DNA of 9,750 nt from Chloroflexota bacterium (GCA_018657655.1 JABHWQ010000178.1:1-9750), one strand, 5' to 3'; shown: positions 1-6,883, counted from the stretch's first letter. The notes: generated by a model not told the origin, from the letters alone. Numbers and translations are program-made.

Positions 1-1243
1 AATGAGACTCGAAAATCTGATCAACGCTGCGGCAGAATTCGATGTCAGCGGAAATTACGATTGTAACTCCTTCCTGCATTTTATAGGCAATTACCAGATT
101 CACGAGCTCGCCACCGACGATGCGGTTCGAGTGATGACGATTCACCAGTCCAAGGGATTAGGATTCGATATTGTTATACTACCGGATTTGCAGGGCAGGA
201 GCATGACTAACTCCGGTGATCTTGGCTTAATAACTGCGCGAGATCCAATCACTAATCATCCCATCTGGGCCCTCAAAATGCCGCGCAGACTCATTGCTCA
301 AAACGATCCGACCTTAGCCCTGCAAATAACCACAAACGACGAAGCCGCTTGTTTTGACGCACTCTGCGTGCTGTACGTGGCGTTAACCCGTGCCAAACAA
401 GCATTATATATGGTCACCAGTTACCCAGGTAAAACCTCCCAGACTCTTTCTTCAGCCAATTTTCTCAAGATGCAACTATGCGGGGAATCCAAGCCTAAAG
501 AGGGTCCCCCAGTTACAATCGATGGTGAAGAATTCACCTGTCTATTTGAAATCGGTGAACGCGATTGGTACACTAAGACTCTCCCCAAAGAGCAAGTTAA
601 CGAACTTGTGGAACCACCGGGCATATCAGAGGACTTCCGTAAGCAGCCTTCGCACCGGACACGATTTGTTCGAGTATCCCCTTCAGAACAAGCGGAACAC
701 GAGCAAAATGCTGCCTCGCTGTTTGAACATGCCTTCTACGAGAACCGAGACTTTGGTACCGCCATTCATGATCTTTTCGAACAGGTTAAGTGGTCTGCCG
801 AGGTAGATGCTGATAACTTGATTGAAGAATGGAACCGGAAATCATCGGCAGAGGAAGAATTCAAACAAAAAGTCAGTGAGCAGTTCCGACAGGCATTGGC
901 ATCCCCGGAAGTGATACAATCTTTGGCCCGACCCGAGGGCAACGTTGAATTGTGGCGCGAAAGGCACTTTGAGATTATTCTGGACGAAAAATGGGTAACG
1001 GGCACTTTCGACCGCGTTGTAATCTTGCAGGACACCGGTGGCAATCCGCTGAAGGCCACGATCACGGATTTCAAGAGCGATGAGATAGGGGACGAAACAG
1101 ATTTACAACATGTAGCTCAACGATACCATCGCCAACTTTTACTTTACAAGAAAGCGCTATCGCATATGCTGCGGCTGGACCCTTCGCGAATCGAATTGAA
1201 ACTTCTCTTCACGCATCCATGCAAAGCCTACCAGTTTCACTAA
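1..1243 (+). CDS. AddA/RecB-like UvrD-type helicase with C-terminal PD-(D/E)XK nuclease, 3' part only
   Basis: This is the C-terminal ~413 residues of a superfamily 1A helicase-nuclease of the AddA/RecB type. These ATP-dependent enzymes unwind and resect double-strand breaks for recombination. The reading frame is already open at base 1, so the Met at position 2 is internal and the true start lies outside the window. Visible helicase motifs are the MTIHQSKGLGFD block (from about residue 45) and the arginine-finger motif LYVALTRAKQALY (about residues 124-136). A PD-(D/E)XK nuclease domain follows: GTAIHDLFE, then TGTFDR with Asp337, ITDFKSD with Asp356 and Lys358, and a QLLLY helix. The nuclease residues look intact. 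An AddB partner would be expected upstream. It could also be a stand-alone UvrD/nuclease fusion; the N-terminal half would be needed to decide. Confidence 0.88.
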   Translation, partial: MRLENLINAAAEFDVSGNYDCNSFLHFIGNYQIHELATDDAVRVMTIHQSKGLGFDIVILPDLQGRSMTNSGDLGLITARDPITNHPIWALKMPRRLIAQNDPTLALQITTNDEAACFDALCVLYVALTRAKQALYMVTSYPGKTSQTLSSANFLKMQLCGESKPKEGPPVTIDGEEFTCLFEIGERDWYTKTLPKEQVNELVEPPGISEDFRKQPSHRTRFVRVSPSEQAEHEQNAASLFEHAFYENRDFGTAIHDLFEQVKWSAEVDADNLIEEWNRKSSAEEEFKQKVSEQFRQALASPEVIQSLARPEGNVELWRERHFEIILDEKWVTGTFDRVVILQDTGGNPLKATITDFKSDEIGDETDLQHVAQRYHRQLLLYKKALSHMLRLDPSRIELKLLFTHPCKAYQFH

Positions 1244-1268
1244 GCTTCGAAACTCAATTCAGTCTATC

Positions 1269-1297
1269 TTGACAGGCATTGCAGAAGTTTCTAATAT
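1269..1297 (+). promoter_or_regulatory. Near-consensus sigma70-type promoter for the small Cys-rich protein gene
   Basis: The -35 box TTGACA (1269-1274, perfect) is followed by a 17-base spacer and the -10 box TAATAT (1292-1297). Transcription should start near 1304, leaving a leader of about 23 bases before the ATG at 1327. It is the best promoter match I see in the window, and it lies just after the helicase gene, so the small gene is probably its own transcription unit. Confidence 0.7.
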
Positions 1298-1326
1298 GTT
1301 CTTATTCAGGTTGGGGGTATATATCT

Positions 1327-1470
1327 ATGGCTAGTCTACGAGCATTCTTTACCAACATGTCATCCCCGACGCCTCTGCGCAGGAAACTTCGCCTTGCATT
1401 CCGTAACAATCTCATCAAATTCAAGCGGCGGCAAAATTGCTGTGGTCACCATGGCGAACCCGGTTGCTGA
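1327..1470 (+). CDS. Small Cys-rich protein with C-terminal CCGHHGEPGC motif
   Basis: This 47-residue basic protein consists of a short N-terminal stretch, an Arg/Lys-rich helix-like middle (LRRKLRLAFRNNLIKFKRR) and a C-terminus NCCGHHGEPGC ending exactly on Cys. Three Cys and two His in the last 11 residues suggest metal binding or redox chemistry, but this is inference. I recall small uncharacterised Chloroflexota proteins with a similar CCGxxGxPGC tail and no assigned function. The ATG at 1327 is chosen because a strong promoter lies at 1269-1297 and a G-rich Shine-Dalgarno-like run (GGGGG, 1313-1317) sits nine bases upstream. An in-frame upstream start near 1279 would lie inside the promoter spacer. 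It is followed by the Trm112-like gene on the same strand after 141 bases. Confidence 0.7.
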   Translation: MASLRAFFTNMSSPTPLRRKLRLAFRNNLIKFKRRQNCCGHHGEPGC

Positions 1471-1557
1471 GAGATACCCAAACAAACTCCTGGTCAAGGA
1501 GGATAGATTGGTAAAGACAAGGCCCTATATTGCGTATCCCAAACATATACTGAACTC

Positions 1558-1586
1558 TTGCCAATCTGCTACTTCCCGTATTATAT
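1558..1586 (+). promoter_or_regulatory. Possible promoter for the Trm112-like gene
   Basis: TTGCCA (1558-1563) is followed at 17 bases by TTATAT (1581-1586); the overlapping hexamer TATTAT (1579-1584) would give a 15-base spacer. Transcription would start near 1593, just upstream of the strong AAGGAGG ribosome binding site at 1601-1607. The match is moderate, and read-through from the upstream small gene is an alternative. Confidence 0.4.
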
Positions 1587-1611
1587 TGGTTTAGGAAAAG
1601 AAGGAGGCTCA

Positions 1612-1800
1612 ATGAAAAAGGACCTCATGGATATACTCGCCTGCCCAATGTGCAAAAGCGAACTCGAATTGACCATTAAAGAAGAGAATGAAAAAGAAGT
1701 TGTAACCGGCTCACTCTATTGTGCCAAGTGCTCGGAAACATATCCTATCAACGATGCTATCCCCAATCTGCTTCCCCCGGACCTTCGCAATCAATCCTGA
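1612..1800 (+). CDS. Trm112-like zinc-ribbon protein
   Basis: This 62-residue protein has the Trm112p-like fold signature: an N-terminal LMDILACPMCKSELEL (CPxC knuckle at residues 10-13), a second pair CAKC in the middle, then SETYPINDAIPNLLP, the usual ending of this family. The four Cys should bind one zinc. Eukaryotic and archaeal Trm112 proteins activate methyltransferases of the translation machinery. Bacterial members are small and mostly uncharacterised, so a methyltransferase-partner role is only inferred. The ATG at 1612 is supported by the ribosome binding site AAGGAGG at 1601-1607; an in-frame upstream start at 1558 would add residues not typical of the family. The gene converges on queD, with 64 bases between them. 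Confidence 0.85.
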   Translation: MKKDLMDILACPMCKSELELTIKEENEKEVVTGSLYCAKCSETYPINDAIPNLLPPDLRNQS

Positions 1801-1864
1801 AATCTCATAGTTACTAGTTGCAAAGAAATCACAGAGGATACTGCGAGAAAACCAGAGCTTGTTA

Positions 1865-2233
1865 TCAGGGTGTGTAGGTCGCGCAGGACTCCGGCGATTC
1901 CCACACTTCTACGCTGGCAATTGAAACCGGTTTACCTTCGAACCGAGGTTGAAGTTCTCGATATATCGTAGTGGCCATGTTCTCCGAAGTAGGGTTGATT
2001 TCATCGAATGGCGGGATGTCATTCATACACACATGATCGAACCGCTCCAATATCTCCTGCAAGCACTTTTTTAATTCCGAAAAATCGAAAGCCAAACCAA
2101 TCTCATCAAGCTCCTGGGTTTCCAGCGCTACCACTACTTCAAACCGGTGTCCATGAAGGTTCTCGCATTTACCTTTGTAGTTGCGCAGATAATGAGCAGC
2201 ATCAAAATGTTTTCGAACCGATACTCGATACAT
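1865..2233 (-). CDS. queD: 6-carboxytetrahydropterin synthase / PTPS-family protein (QueD)
   Basis: This 122-residue protein belongs to the 6-pyruvoyl-tetrahydropterin synthase family. QueD converts 7,8-dihydroneopterin triphosphate to 6-carboxytetrahydropterin in queuosine synthesis. Zinc ligands are the His of FDAAHYL (near residue 14) and both His of the HGH motif (near residue 29). The catalytic Cys sits in CENLHGH, fitting the CxxxHGH spacing of QueD. PTSENMA in the middle and VWESPES near the end, which holds the pterin-binding Glu, are also typical, and the length is normal. The gene overlaps the 3' end of folK by 32 bases in another frame, so the two are translationally coupled. The ribosome binding site GGGGA lies inside folK. 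The Glu right after the Cys and the folK partnership raise the possibility of an added or alternative role in folate synthesis. Confidence 0.88.
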   Translation of the reverse strand: MYRVSVRKHFDAAHYLRNYKGKCENLHGHRFEVVVALETQELDEIGLAFDFSELKKCLQEILERFDHVCMNDIPPFDEINPTSENMATTIYRELQPRFEGKPVSIASVEVWESPESCATYTP

Positions 2234-2711
2234 TTCCCCACTTCCTTACTTGCTCCGAATCAGTTAATTCAGAAAGCAATTCTTTGATGGTTTTGGCGTT
2301 CAGCGGAGGGGCAAGCCACGGTGCAATTTCTGCCAATGCAACCAGCACAAATCCCCGTTCCCCAATACGGGGGTGCGGTATAATCAGATTCTCGGACTCA
2401 ATTTTCTGATCATCATAAAAAAGCAGATCGATATCAATCTGGCGAGGAGCGTTAGGAAAGCTCGGGACTCGACCCATTTGAGCCTCAATTCCCTTGACAA
2501 AAGCGAGCAGTTCATCAGGATCGAGATCGGTTTCTCCCCGGCAAACCAGGTTTAGAAACCATGGCTGGTTTGAGTAGCCCACCGGTTCAGTTTCATAGAT
2601 CGAAGATACCTGATTTAATGCCACATGTTGAGTTAGAAGCTCAAGCGCTTTCATCAGGGTTGCTTCCCGATCCCCCAGATTGGAGCCGAGACCAAGATAG
2701 ATCGTACCCAT
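2202..2711 (-). CDS. folK: 2-amino-4-hydroxy-6-hydroxymethyldihydropteridine pyrophosphokinase (HPPK)
   Basis: HPPK transfers diphosphate from ATP to 6-hydroxymethyl-7,8-dihydropterin, the step before dihydropteroate synthase in folate synthesis. The 169-residue protein starts with IYLGLGSNLGDR, the family's opening signature. SSIYETEPVGYSNQPWFLN follows and then the HPPK pattern APRQIDIDLLFYDD, with Asp pairs for magnesium and ATP binding, and IIPHPRIGERGFVL. The length is normal. The Met used places the GLGSN strand at the usual distance from the N-terminus. A promoter on this strand (-10 at 2721-2726) ends only nine bases before the ATG, so the mRNA is probably leaderless. It is the first gene of a two-gene unit with queD. 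Confidence 0.93.
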   Translation of the reverse strand: MGTIYLGLGSNLGDREATLMKALELLTQHVALNQVSSIYETEPVGYSNQPWFLNLVCRGETDLDPDELLAFVKGIEAQMGRVPSFPNAPRQIDIDLLFYDDQKIESENLIIPHPRIGERGFVLVALAEIAPWLAPPLNAKTIKELLSELTDSEQVRKWGNVSSIGSKTF

Positions 2712-2720
2712 TTAAATTCA

Positions 2721-2749
2721 ATTGTATCATTGCCTTCAAAAAGCGCCAA
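2721..2749 (-). promoter_or_regulatory. folK-queD promoter, near-leaderless
   Basis: Reading the minus strand, TTGGCG (complement of 2744-2749) is followed by a 17-base spacer and TACAAT (complement of 2721-2726), preceded by TG one base away (extended -10). The start codon of folK lies nine bases beyond the -10 box, leaving only a few bases of leader and no room for a Shine-Dalgarno sequence. Confidence 0.6.
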
Positions 2750-2752
2750 GAC

Positions 2753-2781
2753 TTGATTGCCCCGAGAACCTCAGCTAGAAT
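2753..2781 (+). promoter_or_regulatory. ffh promoter
   Basis: TTGATT (2753-2758), a 17-base spacer and TAGAAT (2776-2781) make a good sigma70-type promoter 17 bases before the ffh ATG. A short GAGG (2788-2791), seven bases before the start codon, could serve as the ribosome binding site at the very beginning of the mRNA. The -35 box is only three bases from the -35 box of the opposing folK promoter. Confidence 0.6.
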
Positions 2782-2798
2782 AAGCCTGAGGCAATAGA

Positions 2799-4130
2799 AT
2801 GTTTGAGTCATTATCAGATAAGCTCGCAGCAGTTTTCAATAGGCTCAGTAGCAAGGGGAAGCTGACCGAACAGGACGTCGACGAAGCGTTACGAGAAGTC
2901 AGAGTAGCACTGCTGGAAGCCGATGTAAATTTCAAGGTTGCCAAGAGCTTCATCGCCAAAGTACGCGAACGTGCGGTGGGTAATGAGGTCCTGGAGAGTC
3001 TCACGCCGGGACAGCAAGTTATAAAAATTGTAAACGAAGAGCTGATTGCGATCCTTGGTGGCGGGCAGCAAAAACTGGCCAAGGCCGATTCTCCCCCCAC
3101 GGTTATCTTGCTGGTCGGACTACAGGGCGCAGGTAAAACCACAACCTCCTCCAAATTGGCATTACACTTCAGACGAGGCGGTCAAAAGCCGTTACTGGTA
3201 GCGGCTGACCCCTATCGTCCTGCCGCAGTAGCCCAGCTGGTTACTCTGGGCAAACAGCTCGATATTCCTGTCTACTCCGATGAGAAAACCAAGAAGGTCG
3301 ATGACATCTGCAAGCAAGCTTTGAAGCGTGCCAAAGAAATCGATGCAACCACCGTGATTTTGGATACCGCCGGCCGACTTCACATCGACGAAGAGTTGAT
3401 GGACGAGTTGGAACGGGTCAAAAAGACGACCAACCCCACCGAAGTGTTGCTCATCGCAGACGCCATGACCGGACAGGAAGCGGTTAAAATAGCTGACGAA
3501 TTCAATGCAAAAGTAGGCCTCACCGGAGTCATTCTCACCAAGATGGATGGTGATGCTCGTGGTGGAGCGGCGCTTTCTCTTACATCGGTGACCGGTGTGC
3601 CCATAAAATTTGTGGGCATTGGCGAAAAGGCTGATGCCTTGGAACCGTTCCACCCCGATCGTATGGCTTCCCGCATTCTCGGCATGGGCGATATGCTGAC
3701 TCTCATCGAAAAAGCTCAGGTTCACTTCGATGAAAAGAAAGCTCTGGAACTGGAAAAGAAAGTACGCAAGGCCACCTTTGATCTTGAAGATTTTCTAGAT
3801 CAACTTCAGCAGCTAAAAAAAATGGGCTCCATAGGCCAGATTATGGATATGATTCCCGGCATGTCTAAGGTCATGAAAAAGCTACCTGCAAATGCTTCTG
3901 TTGATGACAACCAACTCAAAAAGATCGAGGCCATCGTTCTCTCCATGACTCCCAAGGAACGTAACAGGCCAGAGACTATTGACGGCAGCCGCAGGCGCCG
4001 CATTGCCAAAGGCAGTGGCACCACTCCGCAAGATGTGAATCAACTCCTCAATCAATTCCGCCAAATGCAAAAAATGATGAAGCAAATGAGTTCTGGCAAG
4101 ATGCGCGGTCTGAATATCCCCGGATTGTGA
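2799..4130 (+). CDS. ffh: Signal recognition particle protein Ffh (SRP54)
   Basis: Ffh binds SRP RNA and signal sequences and, through its GTPase domain, pairs with FtsY to bring ribosomes to the membrane. The 443 residues run through the N domain (FESLSDKLAAVFNRL), the G domain and a Met-rich M domain. G-domain motifs are GLQGAGKTT (P loop, residues 107-115), LDTAGR (188-193) and TKMDGDARGGAALS (from 247). The M domain carries MDMIPGMSK, the RNA-binding RRRRIAKGSG region and the terminal QMQKMMKQMSSGKMRG...IPGL. The protein is full length and no key residue is missing. Start: first ATG after a good promoter. The last 72 sense bases recur in diverged form at 8968-9039, suggesting that the present 3' end was replaced by an incoming element. 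I see no good intrinsic terminator directly downstream. Confidence 0.97.
   Translation: MFESLSDKLAAVFNRLSSKGKLTEQDVDEALREVRVALLEADVNFKVAKSFIAKVRERAVGNEVLESLTPGQQVIKIVNEELIAILGGGQQKLAKADSPPTVILLVGLQGAGKTTTSSKLALHFRRGGQKPLLVAADPYRPAAVAQLVTLGKQLDIPVYSDEKTKKVDDICKQALKRAKEIDATTVILDTAGRLHIDEELMDELERVKKTTNPTEVLLIADAMTGQEAVKIADEFNAKVGLTGVILTKMDGDARGGAALSLTSVTGVPIKFVGIGEKADALEPFHPDRMASRILGMGDMLTLIEKAQVHFDEKKALELEKKVRKATFDLEDFLDQLQQLKKMGSIGQIMDMIPGMSKVMKKLPANASVDDNQLKKIEAIVLSMTPKERNRPETIDGSRRRRIAKGSGTTPQDVNQLLNQFRQMQKMMKQMSSGKMRGLNIPGL
4056..4127 (+). repeat. Left copy of the ffh 3'-end duplication (inside intact ffh)
   Basis: The last 24 sense codons of ffh recur in the same orientation at 8968-9039, matching at 60 of 72 positions by hand alignment. 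The longest identical run is 16 bases (ATGATGAAGCAAATGA). This copy ends in a proper stop codon and forms part of the functional gene. Confidence 0.85.
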
Positions 4131-4447
4131 TCTCGGCAGAACTAATCCCTTTGTATTAGTCCCCACTGATTTCTATCTTCGTCCAAGTATGCCAAGCGCT
4201 ATACAGCCATAATTTTGACTCTCGTCTTTGGCAATTCAAACACAACTTTTCCAAAATAATCATCGGGGTTTGATTAGGTTACGGTACTGACGTGTGATAA
4301 AATATTTGTAATGGTCTTATAGCAATGGCACAAATCGATACACTCGTCTAACAAACCGTATACAGCTACGGGCTTCTTTGTCACCGCGTTATATTACTTA
4401 AAAAGTAGTCCTCAATAGACTGTCATTCGTCAAATTTGAAGGGAATC
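4131..4447. other. Non-coding gap after ffh, left edge of the inserted region
   Basis: This AT-rich stretch of about 317 bases has no convincing gene. A weak inverted repeat ACTAAT/ATTAGT (about 4141-4159) follows the ffh stop but has no clean U-run, so it is at best a poor terminator. The string TTGTATTAG at 4151-4159 (its first T aligned with 9044) recurs after the second ffh tail, so homology may extend a little past the stop codon. No integrase, tRNA or convincing promoter was found here. Confidence 0.5.
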
Positions 4448-5151
4448 ATGACCAGCAAACTGACCTTGAAACTAACCAGGGCTAGAGAGATACTTCAAAC
4501 TGAAGGATCAATCCAGCTACAAAGCGAGGATTCAAGTTGCTTGTACGTGCGATTTTTTGGCATGACGTCTACATATTGCATGTTCAAAACCTTGAGGATA
4601 GCGTTAAACTCAATGAAGTTGATTTTAAGCCCAACATTGATAATCTTACCCTAGCGGTTATTTCCACAAACAAAGAGGCGGATGAATTAGAGAATTATGG
4701 TTATGAATTCCGTCTATGTCCTACCACGTGGAACGTGAATCTAGAGGTGTACAAGAAAAGACTGGATCAAGGGACAATAGCGTTCTGCACATTCGTTGGG
4801 CAAGAACTTGCTGCCATACTATGGGTTATTCCGAACCAACAAACCCATGACAGGATCGGTACCTTCCCTCAAAAAGTGAACTACTCAAACAACGAAGTAT
4901 CCGGCAGGGGTGCATGGAGTAATCCAAAGTACAGGGAGATGGGACTTCTAAAATACAATGCTTTTTTCAATAGAGATCCATTTCTGTTGAGGAAAGGAAT
5001 AACAGTAGTTCGATACGGTGGACCAACGTGGAATATCGTTGGGCATAGTCTAGTAACCAATGGCCTTGGAGCCATACCATATGCAAAAGCCCACCACACT
5101 AAAATATTTTGGTGGAAATTTTGGAAAGAAATACCAATCAATGACAAATGA
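4448..5151 (+). pseudogene. GNAT-like acetyltransferase gene with an apparent frameshift near codon 24
   Basis: The open frame that ends at 5151 can start no earlier than 4504, because of a stop at 4501-4503. In that frame, 4522-4560 reads KRGFKLLVRAIFWHD, a natural continuation of the frame starting at ATG 4448 (LTLKLTRAREILQTEGSIQL). Joining the two near 4517-4524 needs a one-base loss and gives a protein of about 234 residues. The body shows a GNAT-like layout: FCTFVGQELAAILWVI (beta strands), then NPKYREMGLLKY, resembling the acetyl-CoA-binding PxxRxxG region, and GLGA near the end. It shares this layout with the gene at 5290-5907, so the two may be distant paralogues. The substrate is unknown. 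Either the gene is broken, or the shortened form from TTG 4537 is translated, or the base loss is a sequencing error. AGGG precedes the 4448 ATG closely. Confidence 0.6.
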
Positions 5152-5244
5152 ACCAGAGCAAAATCGCAAATAGGTTGCTTTCATTGAACCCAAAGGTCAG
5201 CATATATCTACAAGGAGAGGCAATCCAGACTTCTGTAACTCGTA

Positions 5245-5262
5245 TTCTCCGCTTTAGGAGAA
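5245..5262. terminator. Weak hairpin between the convergent acetyltransferase genes
   Basis: TTCTCC (5245-5250) and GGAGAA (5257-5262) form a six-base-pair stem around a GCTTTA loop in the gap between two genes that end toward each other. No strong T-run follows on either side, so a terminator role is tentative. The rest of the 138-base gap shows nothing else. Confidence 0.3.
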
Positions 5263-5289
5263 ATTATACTTGTTTAATCACCACCAAGA

Positions 5290-5907
5290 TTAATATCTTT
5301 TAATTACCCAATTCCAATGATATTTTTTAAAAAACTCAATATACAGACCAAGCCATAGTATCTTGGCACCTAGTTTCTTCTTGAATTTTATTGCTGGTGG
5401 ATTAGAACGTTCACTGACGCTATAGAACGTATCCCGGCCCATTTCCGTCAATACCTCATATACTTTATACCTAACAAAAGGAGCTATGTTCTTGCCACGA
5501 AAAGATGGCATAGTTACTGCATCAAACAAATAGGCCTCATGGTCATTCAATCGCAAATTGTTGACCAAGATAGAACTCTCTTTTAAATCAATCCAAGTAA
5601 AGGCTGCAATCTGATCATGGTATTTGGCACCAAAGCATTTCTTCCCTGCAGTTAATTTGTCCAGTAACTCTCCTTCGTGACGGCCCGCTAACTGCTCAGC
5701 GATTATCTTCATCTCTTCAGGGCCGAAGAAACTAAAAGAATAGCCTTCCGATGTATCTCGAAGTTCTGGCCGAGTGACACTACCGGCACCTTCTTGGTAC
5801 CAATAATACGTTCTTATCCAGACCCCTTTTCCCCTCAGAGCCCAGCTTAAATGGTGTAATACTAATCCGAAGCGAATTGCGTGCCATATGTTTCGCAACT
5901 TAGACAT
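5290..5907 (-). CDS. GNAT-family N-acetyltransferase-like protein
   Basis: This 205-residue protein has a GNAT-like core in its C-terminal half: KKCFGAKYHDQIAAFTWIDL (strand-loop-strand), EAYLFDAVTMPSFRGKNIAP, where PSFRGKNI matches the acetyl-CoA pyrophosphate-binding loop (R/Q-x-x-G-x-G/A form), a helix YKVYEVLTEMG, then SNPPAIKFKKKLGAKIL, as in many GNATs (N..a...y.klGF). The first ~40 residues are aromatic and basic (WHAIRFGLVLHHLSWALRG) and may contact the membrane or a partner. The start at 5907 follows a G-rich ribosome binding site (AGGGGG). It lies 42 bases downstream of the BKACE-type gene on the same strand and is probably co-transcribed with it. The substrate cannot be read from the sequence. 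Confidence 0.7.
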   Translation of the reverse strand: MSKLRNIWHAIRFGLVLHHLSWALRGKGVWIRTYYWYQEGAGSVTRPELRDTSEGYSFSFFGPEEMKIIAEQLAGRHEGELLDKLTAGKKCFGAKYHDQIAAFTWIDLKESSILVNNLRLNDHEAYLFDAVTMPSFRGKNIAPFVRYKVYEVLTEMGRDTFYSVSERSNPPAIKFKKKLGAKILWLGLYIEFFKKYHWNWVIKRY

Positions 5908-5949
5908 CAGTGACCCCCTAAAAACTCAACGTGAGCGCACTTATGCAGA

Positions 5950-6790
5950 TCATGATTGTAGCCCCAGTACCTGTCTAACTTCTTTATGTGAATACGGGAT
6001 GCATTCCAAAGCCTTAGCAACTTGAACGATCCTCTCTATGAGTTCCCGGTTTGTAGCGAGTCGCTTCCTTTCAGCATCGAAATAGATATTATCTTCTAAT
6101 CCAACACGGACCCCTCCACCGGCAATTAAACCTAATGAATTCATCTTTAACTGATCGTTTCCAATCCCTCCAGCAGACCATATCGAATTGTTTGGAAGCT
6201 CTTTTATCATCAGACCGAGACTCAGCAGATTAGCCTGAGCACATGCAATATTTCCTAGTATCAAGGAGAAATAGTATGGGGGTTTAATAAGCTCTTTTCG
6301 GATAAGATAAGATGCATAATTTATCATGCCCAAATCAAAGACCTCAAGTTCGGGGCGTATTCCATTGTCCAGCATTTTCTGTGCCAGGGCTTTGATCATA
6401 TCCGGACTATTGATACTGGCCTGTTTGTTGAAATTGAGTGAACTCAATGTCAAGCTGCCAAAATCTGGTTTCAATTCTCCCGTTAAGTCGAGACATTCTG
6501 AACGTTTCTCAAACTCAGAGACCATTCTTCCGCTTGTTGATACACAAATAACAAGGTCTCTGTTCTTCTTCCTGATTCCGCTGATGATCTCAGCATATAA
6601 TTCTTTTTGAAATGCTGGTTCACTGGTAGTTTGGTCACGAACATGAAGATGAACCATATTAGCCCCAATCTCTGCGGCTTCGAGGACTTCTTCGATAATT
6701 TCTTGGGGCTGGGTCGGAATATGCGGGGGTCATGTCTTTTGTTGGAATCATCCCTGTAGGGATGAAGTTTATAATGAATTTCCGGTTCAT
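5950..6790 (-). pseudogene. BKACE/DUF849 beta-keto acid cleavage enzyme, one-base frameshift near the N-terminus
   Basis: BKACE enzymes (type member Kce, 3-keto-5-aminohexanoate cleavage enzyme) are zinc TIM barrels that convert a beta-keto acid and acetyl-CoA to acetoacetate and a new CoA ester. The frame from the ATG at 6790 reads MNRKFIINFIPTGMIPTKDM, a typical N-terminus. It then shifts at a run of five Gs (6725-6729, plus strand). Removing one G continues as HIPTQPQEIIEEVLEAAEIG followed by ANMVHLHVRD, the zinc-binding HxH strand. Later motifs are intact: EVFDLGMI, WSAGGIGNDQ, GGGVRVGLEDNIYF (zinc-ligand Glu) and the final VRQVLGL. The restored length is about 279 residues, normal for the family. 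AGGAGG (6798-6803) lies seven bases before the ATG. As written, an internal start at 6657 gives 235 residues lacking the first strand. Either a real lesion or a homopolymer sequencing error. Confidence 0.8.
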
Positions 6791-6849
6791 TCACATACCT
6801 CCTGATAAATTGTCACCTAATACCTCAGAATAGGGCAACACGAATCCTA

Positions 6850-6857
6850 ATTAAATT
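6850..6857. repeat. Target site duplication, left copy (ATTAAATT)
   Basis: The eight bases directly outside the left terminal inverted repeat are identical to the eight directly outside the right one (8900-8907). The match stops exactly at eight, the length known for IS1595-family elements. The insertion lies about 60 bases upstream of the BKACE start codon and may have cut that gene off from upstream control sequences. Confidence 0.9.
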
Positions 6858-6883
6858 GGGGATTATATACTTGATACAGGGTA
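6858..6883 (+). repeat. IS left terminal inverted repeat (IRL)
   Basis: Twenty-six bases beginning GGGGATTATATACTTG and ending in ACAGGGTA, matching the complement of 8874-8899 except at two positions. It carries a TTGATA hexamer (6871-6876) that can act as the -35 box of the transposase promoter. Confidence 0.9.

Noticed and set aside
1487..1503. Hairpin ACTCCTGGTCAAGGAG as a terminator
   Set aside because: The stem is only five base pairs and no T-run follows.
1394..1594. 66-aa plus-strand ORF after the small Cys-rich gene
   Set aside because: It overlaps the better-supported 1327-1470 gene in another frame, has no ribosome binding site and no recognisable motif.
2771..4166. Several minus-strand ORFs of 60-177 aa across ffh
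   Set aside because: They are complements of the intact ffh reading frame with low-complexity, unlikely protein sequences.
4271..4300. Possible promoter TTGATT ... GATAAAAT in the gap after ffh
   Set aside because: The spacing between the two boxes is 19 bases or more for every acceptable -10 reading, so I do not call it.
5261..5272. AAATTATACTTG also found at 8903-8914 beside the IS
   Set aside because: A 12-base match between AT-rich stretches is expected by chance in a window of this size, and there is no end structure at 5261.
6483..6794. 103-aa minus-strand ORF overlapping the BKACE N-terminus
   Set aside because: It reads in the wrong frame from the start; only the frames that join across the G-run give the BKACE protein.
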